Assembly: GCA_028564705.1 (NCBI GenBank)
Contig: JAPXFQ010002755.1
Span: forward strand, 1,736,001 to 1,800,000
Origin: Apricaphanius iberus
Taxonomy: Eukaryota; Chordata; Actinopteri; Cyprinodontiformes; Aphaniidae
Reading direction: 5' to 3'
DNA: 64,000 bases
This document shows, piece after piece, positions 24,425-39,400 of this stretch. Below the pieces are notes generated by a model. It was not told the DNA's origin. It did no database searches and worked only from the letters and a program-made list of their open reading frames with translations. Position 1 is the stretch's first letter. Each line of letters begins with the position of its first letter. A program made the translations under genes and the position numbers.

Positions 24425-27400
24425 GTCAACTTTAAATTGAGAAATCAAGACATGATAATTACAACCTCACAATACATGTATTGTTTTCTTTTTTTAATGT
24501 AAACAAAAAACACAAAGACAATACAAAATTAAAACAAAACAAAAGTGACATAAATAAGGACATTCTCAAGACCCAATCACCTCCCCCAACCCACCCTCCT
24601 CCCCGTTTCCTGGGACTTACATCTGATCACATCGATAATCAAAACAAATCATCTTCAAATAGGGTTATTAATATATTGCTGAAGGGGTTGCCAAGTTCTG
24701 TTGAATCGCTTTAAGTTATTTGCTAATGAGAACCGTACTCTTTCCAAATGAGAGAGCCTCACCAGTTCCTCCAGCCACAATTTAACCGACGGAACCTCTG
24801 GTTTTTTCCAGAACATCAACACTAGCTTTTTTCCTATGATAAAGGCATAAGATAATAATTGTCGTTGGTATTTATTAAATTGAGAAAGCTGAACAGAAAC
24901 TCCGAGTATAATCAGAAGTGGGTCCAGCCTTAACTCTATACGCAGCATATCTGATAAAGTTTTAAATATGCCAGACCAAACTGGGGTTAATTTTGTACAC
25001 AAAGAGTAAGAATGGAGAAGCGTAGCTTCTGCAATATGGCATTTGTCACACAGTGGGGATGTGTTAGGAAAAATTTTATGCAGCTTCACCTTACAGTAAT
25101 GAAGCCTGTGAATAATTTTAAATTGAATAAGACAGTGTCTAGAATTGGCAGAACACTTGTGAATATTCTCCAGTGCAGCCTTCCAAAGTTCATCACTTAT
25201 CTCCGTTCCTAATTCCTGCTCCCAGCCTGATCTAAGGCCTTGCATGGACGGCGAGGAGCTGGATAATAACACATTATAAATCTGGGAGATTAGATGTCTT
25301 TCTCCACCACCCAGCTTAAAGAGTTCGTCAAATTCGTTAGGTAATATATTCTCTAAAGTGCGCATGTGTTTTTTGACATATGCTCTGACCTGTAGATATC
25401 TAAAATGATTGTGTTTATGGAGACCAAATTTGGCCTGAAGTTGAGAGAAAGAGGCAAAATTACCACCCACCAGCAAGTCACCAATAGTCCTGATACCTAA
25501 ATCTTTCCATTGTGTATAACCTGAATCTAAAGTGGAAGGAACGAATGAAGGATTCTTTGCTATTGGTAATAAGGTAGAAATGGATTCAATACCAAACTGG
25601 GATTTTATCTGTTTCCAAATACGTATAGTACTGTGAATGATGCAGTTATTGTTGTATGCCAAGGTATCTGTACTTGTGGGTGACAGAATAAGAGCGCTAA
25701 TTTCATAAGGGCTGCAGTCTTCCTTTTCCATTGTGATCCAATTGGATTGTGTAAAATTACGATCTAACCAAATTGTAATGGTGCGCAGCGTACAAGAGTA
25801 ATAGTAAGATGAAAAGTTTGGGAGGGACAGTCCGCCCTCTACTTTTGCCTTGCAGAGATGAGCTTTGCTAATTCGGTGAGTTTTATAGTCCCACAGAAAT
25901 GGAACAATTATAGAATCAAGTTTCTTAAAAAATTTCTTAGGTAAAAAGATGGGAATATTTTGAAACAGGTAAAGGATCTGAGGGAGAAAAACCATTTTTA
26001 TTGCATTGACTCTTCCCACTAGGGAAATGGGAAGAGATTTCCAAAACTGGATGCTATTTTGTAGCTTCACCACAAGGGGTGAGAAGTTAGCTTCATAAAG
26101 TGAATTAAAGTCCCTCGTAATCTCTATTCCAAGGTAAGTAAACTTATCATTAGCAATTTTAAATGGCGTACTTTCCAAGATCGAAGAGTCTTTGAGCTTA
26201 ATTGGCATCAGTTCACTCTTAGACCAGTTAATCCTATAACCAGAAAACCTCCCAAACTGAGAGATTGTGTCTAGGAGGGTTGGTATGGTACACTGAAGAT
26301 TGGTTATGAACAGTAGGATATCATCCGCATATAAGGAAATTTTATTTATAGTCCCTTTAGTAATGTATCCTTGCACAAGCGGGTTGGCACGAATTGATTG
26401 AGCAAGAGGTTCTAGGGCTAGGACAAAAAGTAAGGGTGAGAGTGAGCAGCCCTGTCTGGTGCCCCTATGTAATTGAAATGCAGGAGATAGTGTCTTATTA
26501 GTGACAATTCTAGCACAAGGTTTATGGTAAAGGATTTTTAACCATTTTTCAAAGTGTTCACCAAGATCATATCTTCTCAGGGTTGCAAAAAGGTAGGGCC
26601 ATTCTATTTGGTCAAAAGCCTTTTCCGCGTCGAGGGAAAGGACAGCCAAATCAGAAGTTTCCTCTTTCTGAGAGTAGATCACATTATAAAGACGTCGCAA
26701 ATTAAAGAAAGAGTGTCTGTTTGGTATAAAACCCGTCTGATCGGGGTGAATCAGTTTATCCATTAATAAAGTCAATCTATTAGCTAGAATTTTGGCTAAA
26801 ATCTTCTGATCATAGGTCAATAGCGAAATTGGCCTGTAATTACCTACTTCCTCAGGATCCTTATCCTTTTTTGGTATTAGTATTATTGTGGCTTCTCTCA
26901 TAGTAGGCGGTAGGATGTTATCTGAGTTTGCTTGGGTGTACATTTTTAGCAAATAAGGTGATAATAGGTCGCTAAATTCTTTATAAAATTCCCCAGGATA
27001 TCCATCAGGACCAGCTGTTCTCCCACTTTTCAGTGATTTGATAGCAACCTGAATATCTATGCATGAGAGATTTGCATTAAGAGAACTCTTGTCTTCCTGA
27101 GTTAAAGTTTGGAGATCACAGCTATCTAAAAACGTCTGTATAGTTAAATCATCTTTCACAGCCTTGGAAGAGTACAGTGATTCATAAAACTGTTTAAATC
27201 TATGATTAATGTCTTTGTGTGAAGTTAAGACTTCTCCATTTTCTGATTTAATTTTGTTAATTGTGCGGTCACTTTCCATTTTCCTTAATTGTCTAGCCAA
27301 TAACTTATTAGGTTTTTCCCCAAATTCAAAATATTTCTGTTGAGTAAAAATGAAAGCTCTAGTAATGTGGTCTGACAATAATTGATTATATTTGTACCTC

Positions 27401-30400
27401 AGCGAGAGAATTTTTTTGTGAGTTTCTGTGGAAGGTTGCGTAGCATTATCCTTGTCCAGACGCCTAATTTGTTGCTCTAAATCCACCAATTCTGCACGAT
27501 TCTTTTTCCTCTTTGCTGCTCGAAAAGATATAATTCCTCCCCTTAAGTAGGCTTTCATAGTTTCCCACAGTATTGAAGGAGACGTTCCCGGAAGGTCATT
27601 CATTTCAAAGAAAAACGTAATCTGCTCTCTGACAAACTTACAGAATTCTGGTTCCTTCAATAGTTGTGGGTCTAATTTCCATGTTCTTTCAGTTTGGTTC
27701 ACATGATCTAATTGTAAATTTAGAGAGAGTGGGGCGTGGTCTGAAATTGCTATATTGTGATATTTTACTTCACTAGTATAGGGCAATAATTTTGCATCTA
27801 TCATTAAATAATCAATTCGTGTGTACACATTATGAACATGTGAGTGGAATGAGTAGGCTCTCCCTTGAGGGTTAAAAATCCTCCAGCTATCAAACAAATT
27901 AGAATTATTTAAGTATTCCTTAAGGAAAATACTAGCATTAGAGGTCGATGTTCTACGTGTTGACGAGCGGTCTAAATATGGATCTAAAACAAGATTCAGG
28001 TCCCCTCCAATAATTAGATTGGTCTGCGAGATGTCAGGTATTTGGGCTAAAACATGTTTGTAAAAAAGTGGAGAGTCTATGTTGGGGCCATATATATTGA
28101 CCAGAGTTATAGGAACAGAGTACAATTTTCCTACTAATATTAAATATCTGCCTTCCCTGTCAGCTATGGTTGATTTATGGGTAAAAGGTGTACCTTTTTT
28201 GAATAATATTGCCACGCCTCTAGCTCTCACTGCACAAGTAGAATGATAAGCTTGCCCTGTCCACCTGCATCTCAGTTTTATGTGCTCATTCTTATTAAGG
28301 TGAGTTTCCTGAAGGAAAATTACATCACTGGACAGTGTTTTTAGGTGTGCTAATATCTTACCCCTCTTAACAGGATTATTCAAACCTTTAACATTCCATG
28401 TGACCAAGGTAATTTGTCCGCCTTTCTTTGTTTGTGTTGTATTAACCTGCATAGCTCAGAATAGAATGAAAAAGAATATAGAGGTCCTCATAAGTGTAAA
28501 AGGGATGATTATACATCATATATAAGTCCCAGCCCACCCCAAACAAAATACTCACTGTCTTGCCTATACTAAGAAGAATCTGCAAAGTAAGGCGCGACCC
28601 CTCTAAGGAAGTAATAAAGAAAAAGATAACCGAAACACTCACACAACAAAGACACATTAACCTACTTAACTAACAACTTCCCTTACTACTAACTCCTAAT
28701 TAGAAGTTGAAAGAGCTCTGCAAGAATATACAATTCAAGCACCAAACCAACATCTGAACGGTTGAAAAAAAATGGTCTGAAAAATATATATCAAGATATA
28801 TAAACTACCTATTTATAACTATCAGCCCACTTCAGATTGACAACGAAATTTAAGGCAGCTAATTATGTAACCAAGATGAAGAATCTAAACATTATATAAA
28901 GTTAGCTGGATAAACATCCCAGGAAAGTCCAACATTGAGTACTACCAGAATCCAGCCACTCCACATCCTCGTTAGGTGTCCGCCACGGGGTCATCTGCAT
29001 CGCCTCCACCCGTACCAAAGTGGAGCTCCGCGAATTTCTGGGCTTCCTTCGCGTCTGTGAACATTGTTTCTGTTCCTCTGAAAGTCACTCTCAGCTTTGC
29101 GGGATATAAAAGTCCATACCGAACTCCCGGCTTGTCCCGAAGAAGTGCTCTGACACCGTTAAATGCAGCTCTGCGTTTCGCGATCTCGGGGGTGAAGTCA
29201 GGAAAGATGTGGATCTTCTGTCCGCGGTAGGCGAGGTCTCTCTGAGTCATGGCCTTCCGGAGGATCATTGTAACGTCGCGGTAATAATGGAGTCTCACCA
29301 CCAACGCCCGAGGAGGTCCCGTGTCGTCTGGGCGCCTTCGTAGGGCTCTATGAGCGCGGTCCACCAGCGGTAAGTCATCCAGAGTCAGCACGTCTTTGAG
29401 GAGCTGTGAGACGAATACGTTCAGTTCTGCGCCTTTCTCTGCCCCTTCTTTTAACATTGCAATCCGTATATTTTGTCGTCTGGACCTTCCTTCAAGATCC
29501 ATGTATTTTTCTGTTAGCTGATTCGTTTCTGTGCGTAGACGTTTTATCTCCGACTCTAGCTTTGTTATGGCATCTGCTGACTGTGTAGCCGCTCGTTCTA
29601 GCTCAGCAATGGTTGCGCCATGTTGTTCGTTGGACGTTTTCAGGACTTGAATAGCATTTTGAGTCTCGGTCTTGAGGGTGAGGAGTTCTCCTCTAATAGT
29701 GGCGGACACCTCTTCGATGCGAGTGTCAATTGTCTGACAAATTTCGAATTTGGTGGCTTGTAGCTCTGTGCGGAGAGAATTTATAGCATCTAGGATGGTA
29801 GCATTAGCCATCGGGTAGCTACCTTCAGGCGAGTCCGGGGCGGCTGGGCCCGATTCTTTCGCTTTCTTGTCCTTGTTGGAAGCATGCATCCTCAAACTTG
29901 CTTTCTTCATGTCCTAATGCAATTAAATGAAGACTAGACTTTTCTCTCTCCCAATCTATAATAGAGTTGTCCAAATGTCGATTTAGTACCAAAAATATTT
30001 CTAAATTTGCAGGAGCTCCAGGGAAACGCTGCCTACTCCTCCATTGCTCACTAGCGCCCCCCTAGATTTTGTATTCTAAGTTGTACTCTTTCTAGGATGT
30101 TCCATACTATTTTAACAGTTTGTGCTCCTCGAAGTAAAATGCCTGAAACAACCCAGAGTTTTTTTTTTTGGTTGTACGGAGAGCCGTTCTGTTTAAGGAG
30201 ATTCTTTGGGAAAAAAATAAACTGCAACAGTGATATATTCTTGATCAATTCAAACAGCAGTTAGCAAAGATTACTATATACATCCATAAACATCCATCAT
30301 ATACATTTCTCCTAACAACAAAATAATGCCTTAAAGTTAGAAGTTACACACTTTTCTTTTTTTTTTTTTGCTTTGATGCGCTCTATCCCAGTCTATCTTC

Positions 30401-33400
30401 ACACACTTTCTGGTCAAGCTTTTCTGAGTCGAAGCAGAGAGGATGCCATGGTGTGCACCTGTCTTACCATGCCACAAATGCAAATAATTCATGCAGCCAT
30501 TTCTAAAAGAATAACCTCAGGTGTTGAGTTTCCACCGCAGGTCACAGGTTAAATGTCTGAAATGCGGGTTTATAATCTTGGGAATCAAGAGTATTCGTAA
30601 GTGACCCACAAATCCGGATTCAAGTCAGTTAAAAAAAATTATCCTTGTGACACAAACAGCCATGGAAACTCCACAGAACAAACCAAAAGATGCATTTCTT
30701 ACACTAAAAATATGCTTTACGGCCTCAGCACCTGTCTGTTTAACTTCATTACTCGGCATATCACTTTCATCCAGTAAGTTCTTCCAGTTTCACAATCCCA
30801 CTACATTTGAGTGGCTACTGTTTGTCTGCTTGGCTTGCACTTGCCTTGCATTGTGCGTCAATTCATTGCGCTCAAAAATGTAGAACTTTCCTAAGCTGTC
30901 TGCTCCCAAAAGCTAGCTCTGTGCACTACTCACTACTCACACTCTCAGCCTGAATGATCAATCTGCATCTCTGGAAATAAAAAGAGAAAGGGTGGGCAAC
31001 AGCATGGTCAATAGCAAGAGAACCACAGCTCTCTGGTTGGGTGCAGGTGTCCGTGAATGTCCTTTTGGTATTTAGAGGAAGTAACCACAGTGAAGAACAG
31101 GAGGAGAAAAAAGGGTGGAGGACATTCATACTTCATGCAACACAATTAGGTCATTAGGAATCAATCCTGACATGCAATGTTAGAATGCACCCAAGATAAT
31201 ATATCTAAACATTTTGAATCGTATGATGAAATATTTAAATGCAGAAAGAAAAAAAGCTTCAGTCTTGCCTGAGTGAGCTCCGGTATGTCGTTTTTGTCTA
31301 TTCCCACTTGCTATAACAGAAAAAGCAGATGTGTAAGAAAGGCATTCCACTATAGCAAGGAAGTGACGGAGGGCGGCCAAAAGTTTACCTCTGCAATTTT
31401 GAAGAATTCAGAAACCCGGGTCATTCGCGTCAGGAATCTCTTATAGATCTCAAGTCCGTCTTTACATTGGCTCCTCTTCATCTGGAAAAATTTCTCTGCA
31501 CAAAACTTTTTTTTTTAATGCTACACTTAAGATAGTGAGATGTTGTATGACACACTTTTCAACAAGGAACAACATCCACAAGGCATCAACCATATCAGCT
31601 TTTATGACAGATTCACCGGAAACAGAAACCAGTCATCTCTGGACTGAACAATTGTCAGTTAATACTGTCTTTTATTATCATAAGCTGTTTGTACTATTAG
31701 TTTTACTTGTGTTTGTTATTTTGTTTCTTTATAAATACAGATCTCATCATTTTTCAGTTCATTCCTCCTTTGTTCTGTTGAGCCTTATTTTTCACAATCA
31801 GGATTGCTGTCCTGTGATTTGAGTTCTGCTAAAGTGTTTATATCTTTATATTTTTACCTCTGCCCTAGGAGGTTGTGTTTTTGCCAGGGTTTGTTATTCT
31901 GTTGACAAAATAACTGAGAAATTTTAAGGTGGATTCTCTCTGTTTATTTCCTCCTGCCATTCTGCTGCCAGGGCTGGATTTGGACCAAAAAGTGGCCCCG
32001 GCGTTTTTGGCCATGGTGGCCCACCATAATCATTTACAAAATATGCAAAGTTCACGGCATACAAGATCATAGTTAAGGTCGTATTGTTTTAAAAATCTGA
32101 TTTTTTTTTTAACTGCAGCAGCCTGCACGACTCTCCGAGTTTTCATTCATCAATGCATGGGCACACTGTCACAATTCCCATCTTGAAGTGAGATTGTATG
32201 CCAATGAAACACTGTTAAAGATGTTTTTTCTATGTCTTATGAAATATACTGTTTATAAAATAGCCTACACAATTATGTCTTTAGTAAGAGCATATATCCA
32301 TGTAGCATTATGTAGCATAGTTATAGTCAGGAATACTAGATCAAGCTAATTAAGGTATAGTGTCAATATGAATTGTATTCATTTTAAATATAAGACTGTG
32401 ACCTATTATGGAATTAGAATTTATATGATAAAGTAAGAGCTACATGTACTTAAACTATATGTGTATGTTATGAGCAGACCAACAAAAAAGTGTTGCTTTG
32501 ACTCATCCACTTATGTATGCAATGCAAAAGTAATTAATATTGATAACAGTGATAATAGTCAGACTGATTAATATTTATAAATAAATATTCATATTTTATT
32601 ATAAATATTTTGTAAAAGCCTCTGAATTCTCTCTGATCCTTCAAAAGCCCCACTTTCAGGGTAAGGTATTGGATCATTTACGTACGGTCTTACAACTCAT
32701 GTGTTGCCATCAGTGTAATTATATATTTTTCCTAAATACTAAAATACAACACACTGAAAACTTCTGTAAACAATATCCGAGTCCGACTCCACGCATGTGG
32801 GGTAAAGCCCGCTACATGATGTACTGAATGGGGTGTTTCATAAAGAGTAGGAGGGCCTTAGAGAGGGACGGTGAATATTAATGTGTCAAATACAGAAGTG
32901 ATGAGAAGGAAAATTTGTTTAAGGTGGATTCTGATATTCTGATATCTACAGGATTTTCAGACAGATTTAGGGTAACAATAGAATGGTACTGTGGGCCTGG
33001 AACAATCATAATACCCACCCCCCTGTAATAATGAAAAGTTATTTGTATTGTTTAATTTAATTAGTTTGGCGTGACTGAATTATGAAGTGAAAGTTGATGA
33101 TATTTTCCTCCTCTCTTCATTAATGTCTTGACTGTCTCTAAAACCACTGCTCAGGACTGAACAGACACAGAGCTAAACCAGCTACTGTATTGATGTCAGA
33201 ACTTGGTAAAAAAAAAAAAAAACTATATAATTATAATAAAGACTATCTCAAAACAGGAAGAACGTCTGACAATTTAAACCTAATGTTAAAAAGTACACAT
33301 GGAAGCCACAGGCAGAATTTGAACCCAGAATTACTGGGTATAAGTCATGGATGCTAACCAGTCAGCCAAAGGACCAACATGGTGGTAGGGAAGAAGTCAA

Positions 33401-36400
33401 CTGATTATATACTGACAGCATCCCCACATTGTGTTTCAAAGATAAATAAGTCACGACTCATTTCTTTTTTAATTTTAGGCTGCTTGCAATCAACTAGTGT
33501 GCTGCCTATTAGAAATGTTGAGCTACATACAAAGCTACTTCTTTTTCTTTTTCAACCCGTTCTGTGTCATATTGTTACAGAGTAACAGGGACAAAGCTGC
33601 TTGAAGATGCTGTAGTAGCGATGGGTGAGCCAGCAAGTCACTAGTTACAGGACAAACTTCTACCCCTAGAGCCACTACCACCCCACTGCCATGTAAAACA
33701 TGTAACCTTTGCTACATACTATACAACCACTGCATGATTGGCTAATTTACAGTGTTCCAGTGACAGAGTTTGGAAACAGGGAAATGCCAGAAACACAAGG
33801 GTAATAATTCTGGTCAGAAGTGGAGCAGAAACCCTGATGTCTCTCATAATCTTTGTTTTCTTATTCACGATTTTTCTCACAAACAGTGATCTGTAACCAT
33901 AGTAAAGGAAAAAGAGATTAGGCTCTTAACAGAATGCTCCTAAATCCCCAGGTAGGGTACTGGTTTGTTAGGTCATCATAGACAAATATAAATCTCCAGT
34001 AGAACTCGTAGAAATCACCAGTAGAACTTGCATTCAGGCTGAAGAACTTAGCAAAGTATCCAGCTTGAACGAGAGTTCATAAGGTGAACGCACTCATGGA
34101 TGCATCGAAGTCTAGGTTAATTGTTCTATGGAATGAAAGATTCTCTCACTTTTTGGCAAACATTATGCCGGATTCTCTTTTCTCATTCTCTTACTTTCTT
34201 TGTTCTATTTTCCTTTTACTCCCTCTTTCTTTAGAATTATTTTGATTTCAGAAATGGAAATGAATATAAGTGATGAGATAGAAGCCCTAACAGTGCTTTC
34301 CAGAGGGAACATTGTCAAAGGATCAAAAAAGGTCTGTCTTTATTGTCAAAAATATTGAGTATGACCTTCAGATATTGACTTTCACATCAAGAACTATTTA
34401 ACGTTTGAATTGGGGAAGTGTATCAAACCTTTTAGTGCACCAGAGCCAGATTCTTCTTACATTTCAATAAATCTGCCAAAAGAAGAGATTCCTCACCAAG
34501 CAGATTGATGATGCCGTCATTGTAGCAGGCATACAACTTGATGAGATCTTTGAAGAGAAGCAGAAAGCAAGCGTTTATCACTCCATTGTTCAGATCTTTC
34601 GGGTGAACCTGGAGGCACAAAGAGTAAACAGTTTTTCATTTTATTTCTTAGCACTACATATATTTAGTTAACAAAAAAGGCTCTGAAATTCAGTGTTTAA
34701 AATGTATGATAATGTTAAGATCTTGTAGCATTTCAACAGCAACTCACTGAGCTTAGCTAACTATGAACTGCTGTGAAATAATAAATGACACAGCTGTACT
34801 GCCAAAAAGGTAATAAATCAAACAAAACTTTATGGTGTTATTATTAGTCTACCAATGATCATAAAATATAGTGTGGGAGAGACTGACACACTGCTCGTGC
34901 AACATGTTTTAGTGGCCATGTTTGTGTTTTTCCTGCCTCTGTGTGTCCCACTCCCACGATGGCTTCAGTGAACACTCAACCCTTGTCTGTTAACAGGTGT
35001 TGCTCACCTCAAAATCCAGAAGCGAGTCGATCTGGCTCTGCAGGATTGGCATCCCTTTTAACAGCTTCTCCACTGACATGGTCCTCATCGCTCCGTCAGC
35101 CCTGAGATTCGTGAGATAACAAGAAACAAGGCACAAGAAAATCAGATTGGAGAAGAAAAGAAGAACATGAACCTTCTTTTGGCAACTTGGAATGGCATGT
35201 TCCGAAAAACCACCGTATTATAACTGATCTCACGCCTATCACAAATATTCACTTTTGTGTCTCGTTTCTATTCGGTTCAGATTCATAGTTGGTAGTTTTT
35301 AGTGTGAGTTTATACAGTCATCGAGATCTTGTCTGAGTTAACAGAGCTGTGAAGTGTCCACACACGAGATAAAAAATATTATTTGTATTCGCCCCTTCAC
35401 TCTGGATAAACCAAAACCAGAATGATATTCACATCCTCTGTGAGATAGGTGGAACCATGATGGATTAGGGGTAAAAGGAAGGTGGATAGTCTTAACTCAT
35501 GACAAAACCAACAATGCTTGTTAACTAATGGGATCTTAGCAACAAGGATCAAACAATAAGGTGACGTAACAGAGAAACAAGCCACCGTACCCTTTCTTGA
35601 CTCGTCCAAAGTCGAAGGACATCTGTCTGTAGGCGAAGGCCTTCTCGTTCAGATAGCGGCTGTAACGTCTGATAAATGTGGACATGTCGTAGCCTGAGGA
35701 GAACAAATCCTTAATATCATGCATTAATCTGGTTATTCTTTTGTGCAAGCTGGCGAGCATGAGAGTGTTCAAATGAAGCTGTTCATTAAAGAAATGATCT
35801 CACTTTCGTGACAATGAATTACATTTTGTTCATGGAGACTTTTTAGAGAAAAAGGTATGTTAACAAGTGAACAGAGTTTGGATTTTTGCTCTACGTTTGT
35901 ATGCAGTAAGCCTGTTCCATAGTCTTATCCTTGTGGGGACAGGTACTGAGAAAATGTGTGCCTTTTCCCTAATTTGAATCTTAAACATAAACACAATGAT
36001 CCATGCCAAACCTAAATTAACATATCCTAATGCACTTCTCTGGCTGGAGCCAGCAGAAATTAAAGTAGTTTTGAAAGTTTTACCATACATTTACTTAATT
36101 TCCCTCTGGTATCAATTAAGTATTTTTGAATTAGAATTAATTTTGAGTTTAAGTATAGCCGAACAAACAGTGCAGATTTTTAAATCCAATTTACATAGCA
36201 GTTGTCTTTTTCAATATTAATTGTACTCAGATTAAACCAGACATTTATTAGCAGCTTGTAGTAGTTGTGCAGTCAAACTGACTACAATTAAAATGTATCT
36301 TTTACTGTGAAACATCTCAGTCATCCTCCATCTTTTTAATGTATCTCTTCATAATTTCACATAAACAGGGGTTTGATGGTAATCCCTTATTTATGTAAAA

Positions 36401-39400
36401 TTGTTCCATATGAATGTTCTATATAAAAGATGATATTTTATGGTTAAAAAATACAATTTATTTTGGTAAGAACAGGTAAACATGCAAATGAACTGGCATA
36501 ATTTCCTAAGTTGCTTTAGAAGTCACGGTCTTATACAGACATTAATTTTAAGAACCCCCACCCAACAAAATTTAAAAAATGTAATATTTTTTAAGTTTCT
36601 GTTTATGTCTAAAAGCTAAACAATGTAAAATTATCTATTTCTTTTACAGCCCTAAATCGCATTATTTATAATTATATAAGTCATTTGATGTCAAAGAACT
36701 TCAAATTAGTTCCTTTAAAGAAACAATTTAATGACACAGGCTGGACAAAAGCTTTTTAAATAGTATCTGTTATTTATTTATTTATTTTTTTTCTTTAGAT
36801 TTTTTTTTCTGGCATCCTATTTTAAATATGAAGCTACGCTAAAAACCACTATGTCATGTCAGGGTTGAATGAGGACCCAGATGCAGATCGGTGTTTAGAG
36901 CTTGGAATGCTCATATTTATTAACAAAGTGACAGACCTGAGACTGAAGACAGGGGAGGACGTAAAAGCGAGGACAAATGACGGAGACCTAGGACGACCAC
37001 TATTGATGACAATCTGACGAGGACAAACAGACATATGAAGGTATATATACCCTGGGTAAAGTAATCAAGGAGACGATGAACAGATGGGAACAGGGGAGGA
37101 CAAAGACAGGGAACAGCTGTCCAACACAGAGAGACAAGGAGGTGACACAGACAGGGAGACAGGAACCATGACAGTACCCCCCCTCAAAGGTGTGCCACCT
37201 GGAGCACAAACTGGGAACTTCAGGCCAGGGCAGGAGAAGGGGGTCCAGGATGCAGGAAAAAAAAAAATCTCAAATTAGCAGTGAGGAGGCCTGAGGGCGC
37301 CTGAGGAGCTTGTGGCATGGAAGCTGGCGGCGATCACAGAGCCTTGTGTTTGGGAGGTCAGCACCATAGTAGAACCTTGTAAGTGGGTTGCCGGCAGGGG
37401 TGCAGAACCTTGTTTTTAGGAGACTGGCAGCAATGAACCTTGCAAGGAGATGATAGAACTTTGTGTTGTATTGGCTAGCAGGGAACGTTGGGATTTGGAG
37501 ACTGGTTTTGGAGGACATTGAGACTTGGAGACCGGGTGACGGAAATCTTGAATCAGCGGAGTGGAGCCTTTAATCTTGAAGACAGGCTAGGATACATTTT
37601 GATTCTAGGAGGCAGTTGGCAGATAATCTTGTGGGTTAAGAGAGGGTGGAGCTGAACCTTGTGGCTTGGTAACTGATGGAATTGAGGCTTGAGGTGAGGT
37701 GTAGGCTGGTTGAGATTAATTCTATAGCTTGGGGGTCAACTGAACAGGAGCTGGGGTTGTGGGTGGCTGGACTGGAGTTAAGGCCAGCTGGAATGGAGCT
37801 GGAGTTGAGACCGACAGAGCTGAAATCTGTCCTGAGGTGGAAGCCAGCAGAGCTGAGCCTTGTGGCAAAGCCAGCAAAGCTGAACCTTGCGACAAGGCCG
37901 GCAATGCCCCAGAGAGAAAACCCAGGATCATGTCTTTTGTGACATCCCCTTAAGGTCAGGACGGTGAGGCGTATTAATCTGAACACCCCCAGCTGGGTCT
38001 GAATGCTGAGGTGTATTCAGCTGAATACCCTTGGTGGACGCAGGAACCTGAGCGATGTCCGAATGTCAACCTCAGTGGAGACACCGGTGGGATAGATCCC
38101 ACTGGAAGAGTCTCTGGGCTGGAACCCACTGGGAAGAGCTGCGGCTTGCTGCTGGCAGACACTTGAAAGAGCTGACACCGGAGACCCGGGACTTGGAGAG
38201 CTCACTGGTGTCCCAGAGTTTGGAAGCTTCTCTGTAGTCTGGTAATCTGGAAGGCACACTGGAGTTCCAGGGTCTGGAAGGCTTGCTGCAGTTTCAGGCT
38301 CATGAACACTCTCTGTAGACTCAGGCTCATAAATATAGTCCAAAGACTCGGGTCTGAAAACACAATATGAAGGCTCGGGGTAAGAAACAAAAGTCTGAGT
38401 TGCACCCTCCAGGACGTCCTGAGCAGAGGAAGAATCAGCAAACATCATCTTCTCCAAACAGATTCATAATAGTGTTCAGACAAATACTCCAGTATTCTGG
38501 GATCATCCTCAAATAATTAAATTTGATTTTTAAACTCAGTCTCTGTTACTGGCCAGCCGAATGTGCTGTCCTCGACCGGGATGGTTGAGGCTGTAGAGGA
38601 AGACTGTGTAGAAGACTGTGCAGTAGAGTGACAGTGGGGAAGGGCTGCCACGGCTGGGAGACTGGACCAGAAAGCAGGTCGGGCTAGCCAGCAGCTGAAA
38701 CCGGAGGTCCACTGAAGAGGACAGGAGGCTGATACTGGAGCTGGTGACTCTCGCTGGAGAAAACTACGGTCTACAAGTCGCAGTAAGGAGTGGCCTCTTG
38801 GGGCGAAGTAGCCTGCTGGGCCCGACCCCAGAAGAACTGATGGAGTGGAAAAAATGGAGAGTCTTCCCAGCAGTCTGTCCCTGTGACAGGCTGATCGCAA
38901 CTCGTCATGGGTGGGTCTGGGTTCCTGGGAATCAACGAAAGATGCTGAAGAGATGTCTAACAGCCCTTCCACTTCTGCGTGTCGGGGAGCAAGGAAGAAC
39001 GCTGAGGAGATGTCAGTCATACCCTTCTGGGGAAATGAGGGAGCGGTACGGCGAGGACGGTGACGGCGGCGGAAGGACCTGGAGCGTTAGGATGGACAGT
39101 ATCTTGACTCTGTGGATTAACGCCGGAAGGACAGAGGTTTAAACGGGAACCCAAATATGGTGAGTCCAAATACTATTCGTAACTGTTACACCACTTCAAT
39201 AATGTTAGCCACTATTCCTCGGTCCTTTCGTACTCTGCTGGGTCCAATTGATCGGATTGCTCTTTCATGTTAGGGTTGAATGACGACCCAGATACAGATC
39301 ACTGTTTAGAGTTTGGAATGCTCATATTTATTAACAAAGTGACAGACCTGAGAATGAAGACAGACCAGGACGTGAAAACAAGGACGAATAATGGAGACCT

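Larger units (their letters stand above)
24377..30062 (-). mobile_element. Full-length L1/Tx1-type non-LTR retrotransposon
   Basis: A 5686-bp element in sense orientation inside the snap91 intron. It has a short 5' UTR, an open ORF1 (28972-29910), a 519-bp spacer, an open 1265-codon ORF2 (24655-28452) and a 3' poly(A), seen as about 47 T on the plus strand at 24377-24423. A perfect 15-bp target-site duplication, TAGATTTTGTATTCT, flanks it at 24362-24376 and 30063-30077. Perfect duplication, long pure tail and two open frames suggest a recent and perhaps still competent insertion. The family within the L1/Tx1 group is not determined. Confidence 0.95.

Noticed and set aside
28442..28657. 71-aa frame between the L1 ORFs as a third L1 gene
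   Set aside because: Hydrophobic, short, overlaps the ORF2 start and has no family counterpart; probably chance.
33300..33385. Possible minus-strand tRNA gene
   Set aside because: The stems are incomplete and the CCCAG/CTGGG spacing is wrong for a functional tRNA; treated as SINE remnant.
38017..39020. Open frames of 146 and 167 aa on the minus strand
   Set aside because: They lie inside the non-autonomous LTR element, have repeat-like composition and no recognisable domain.
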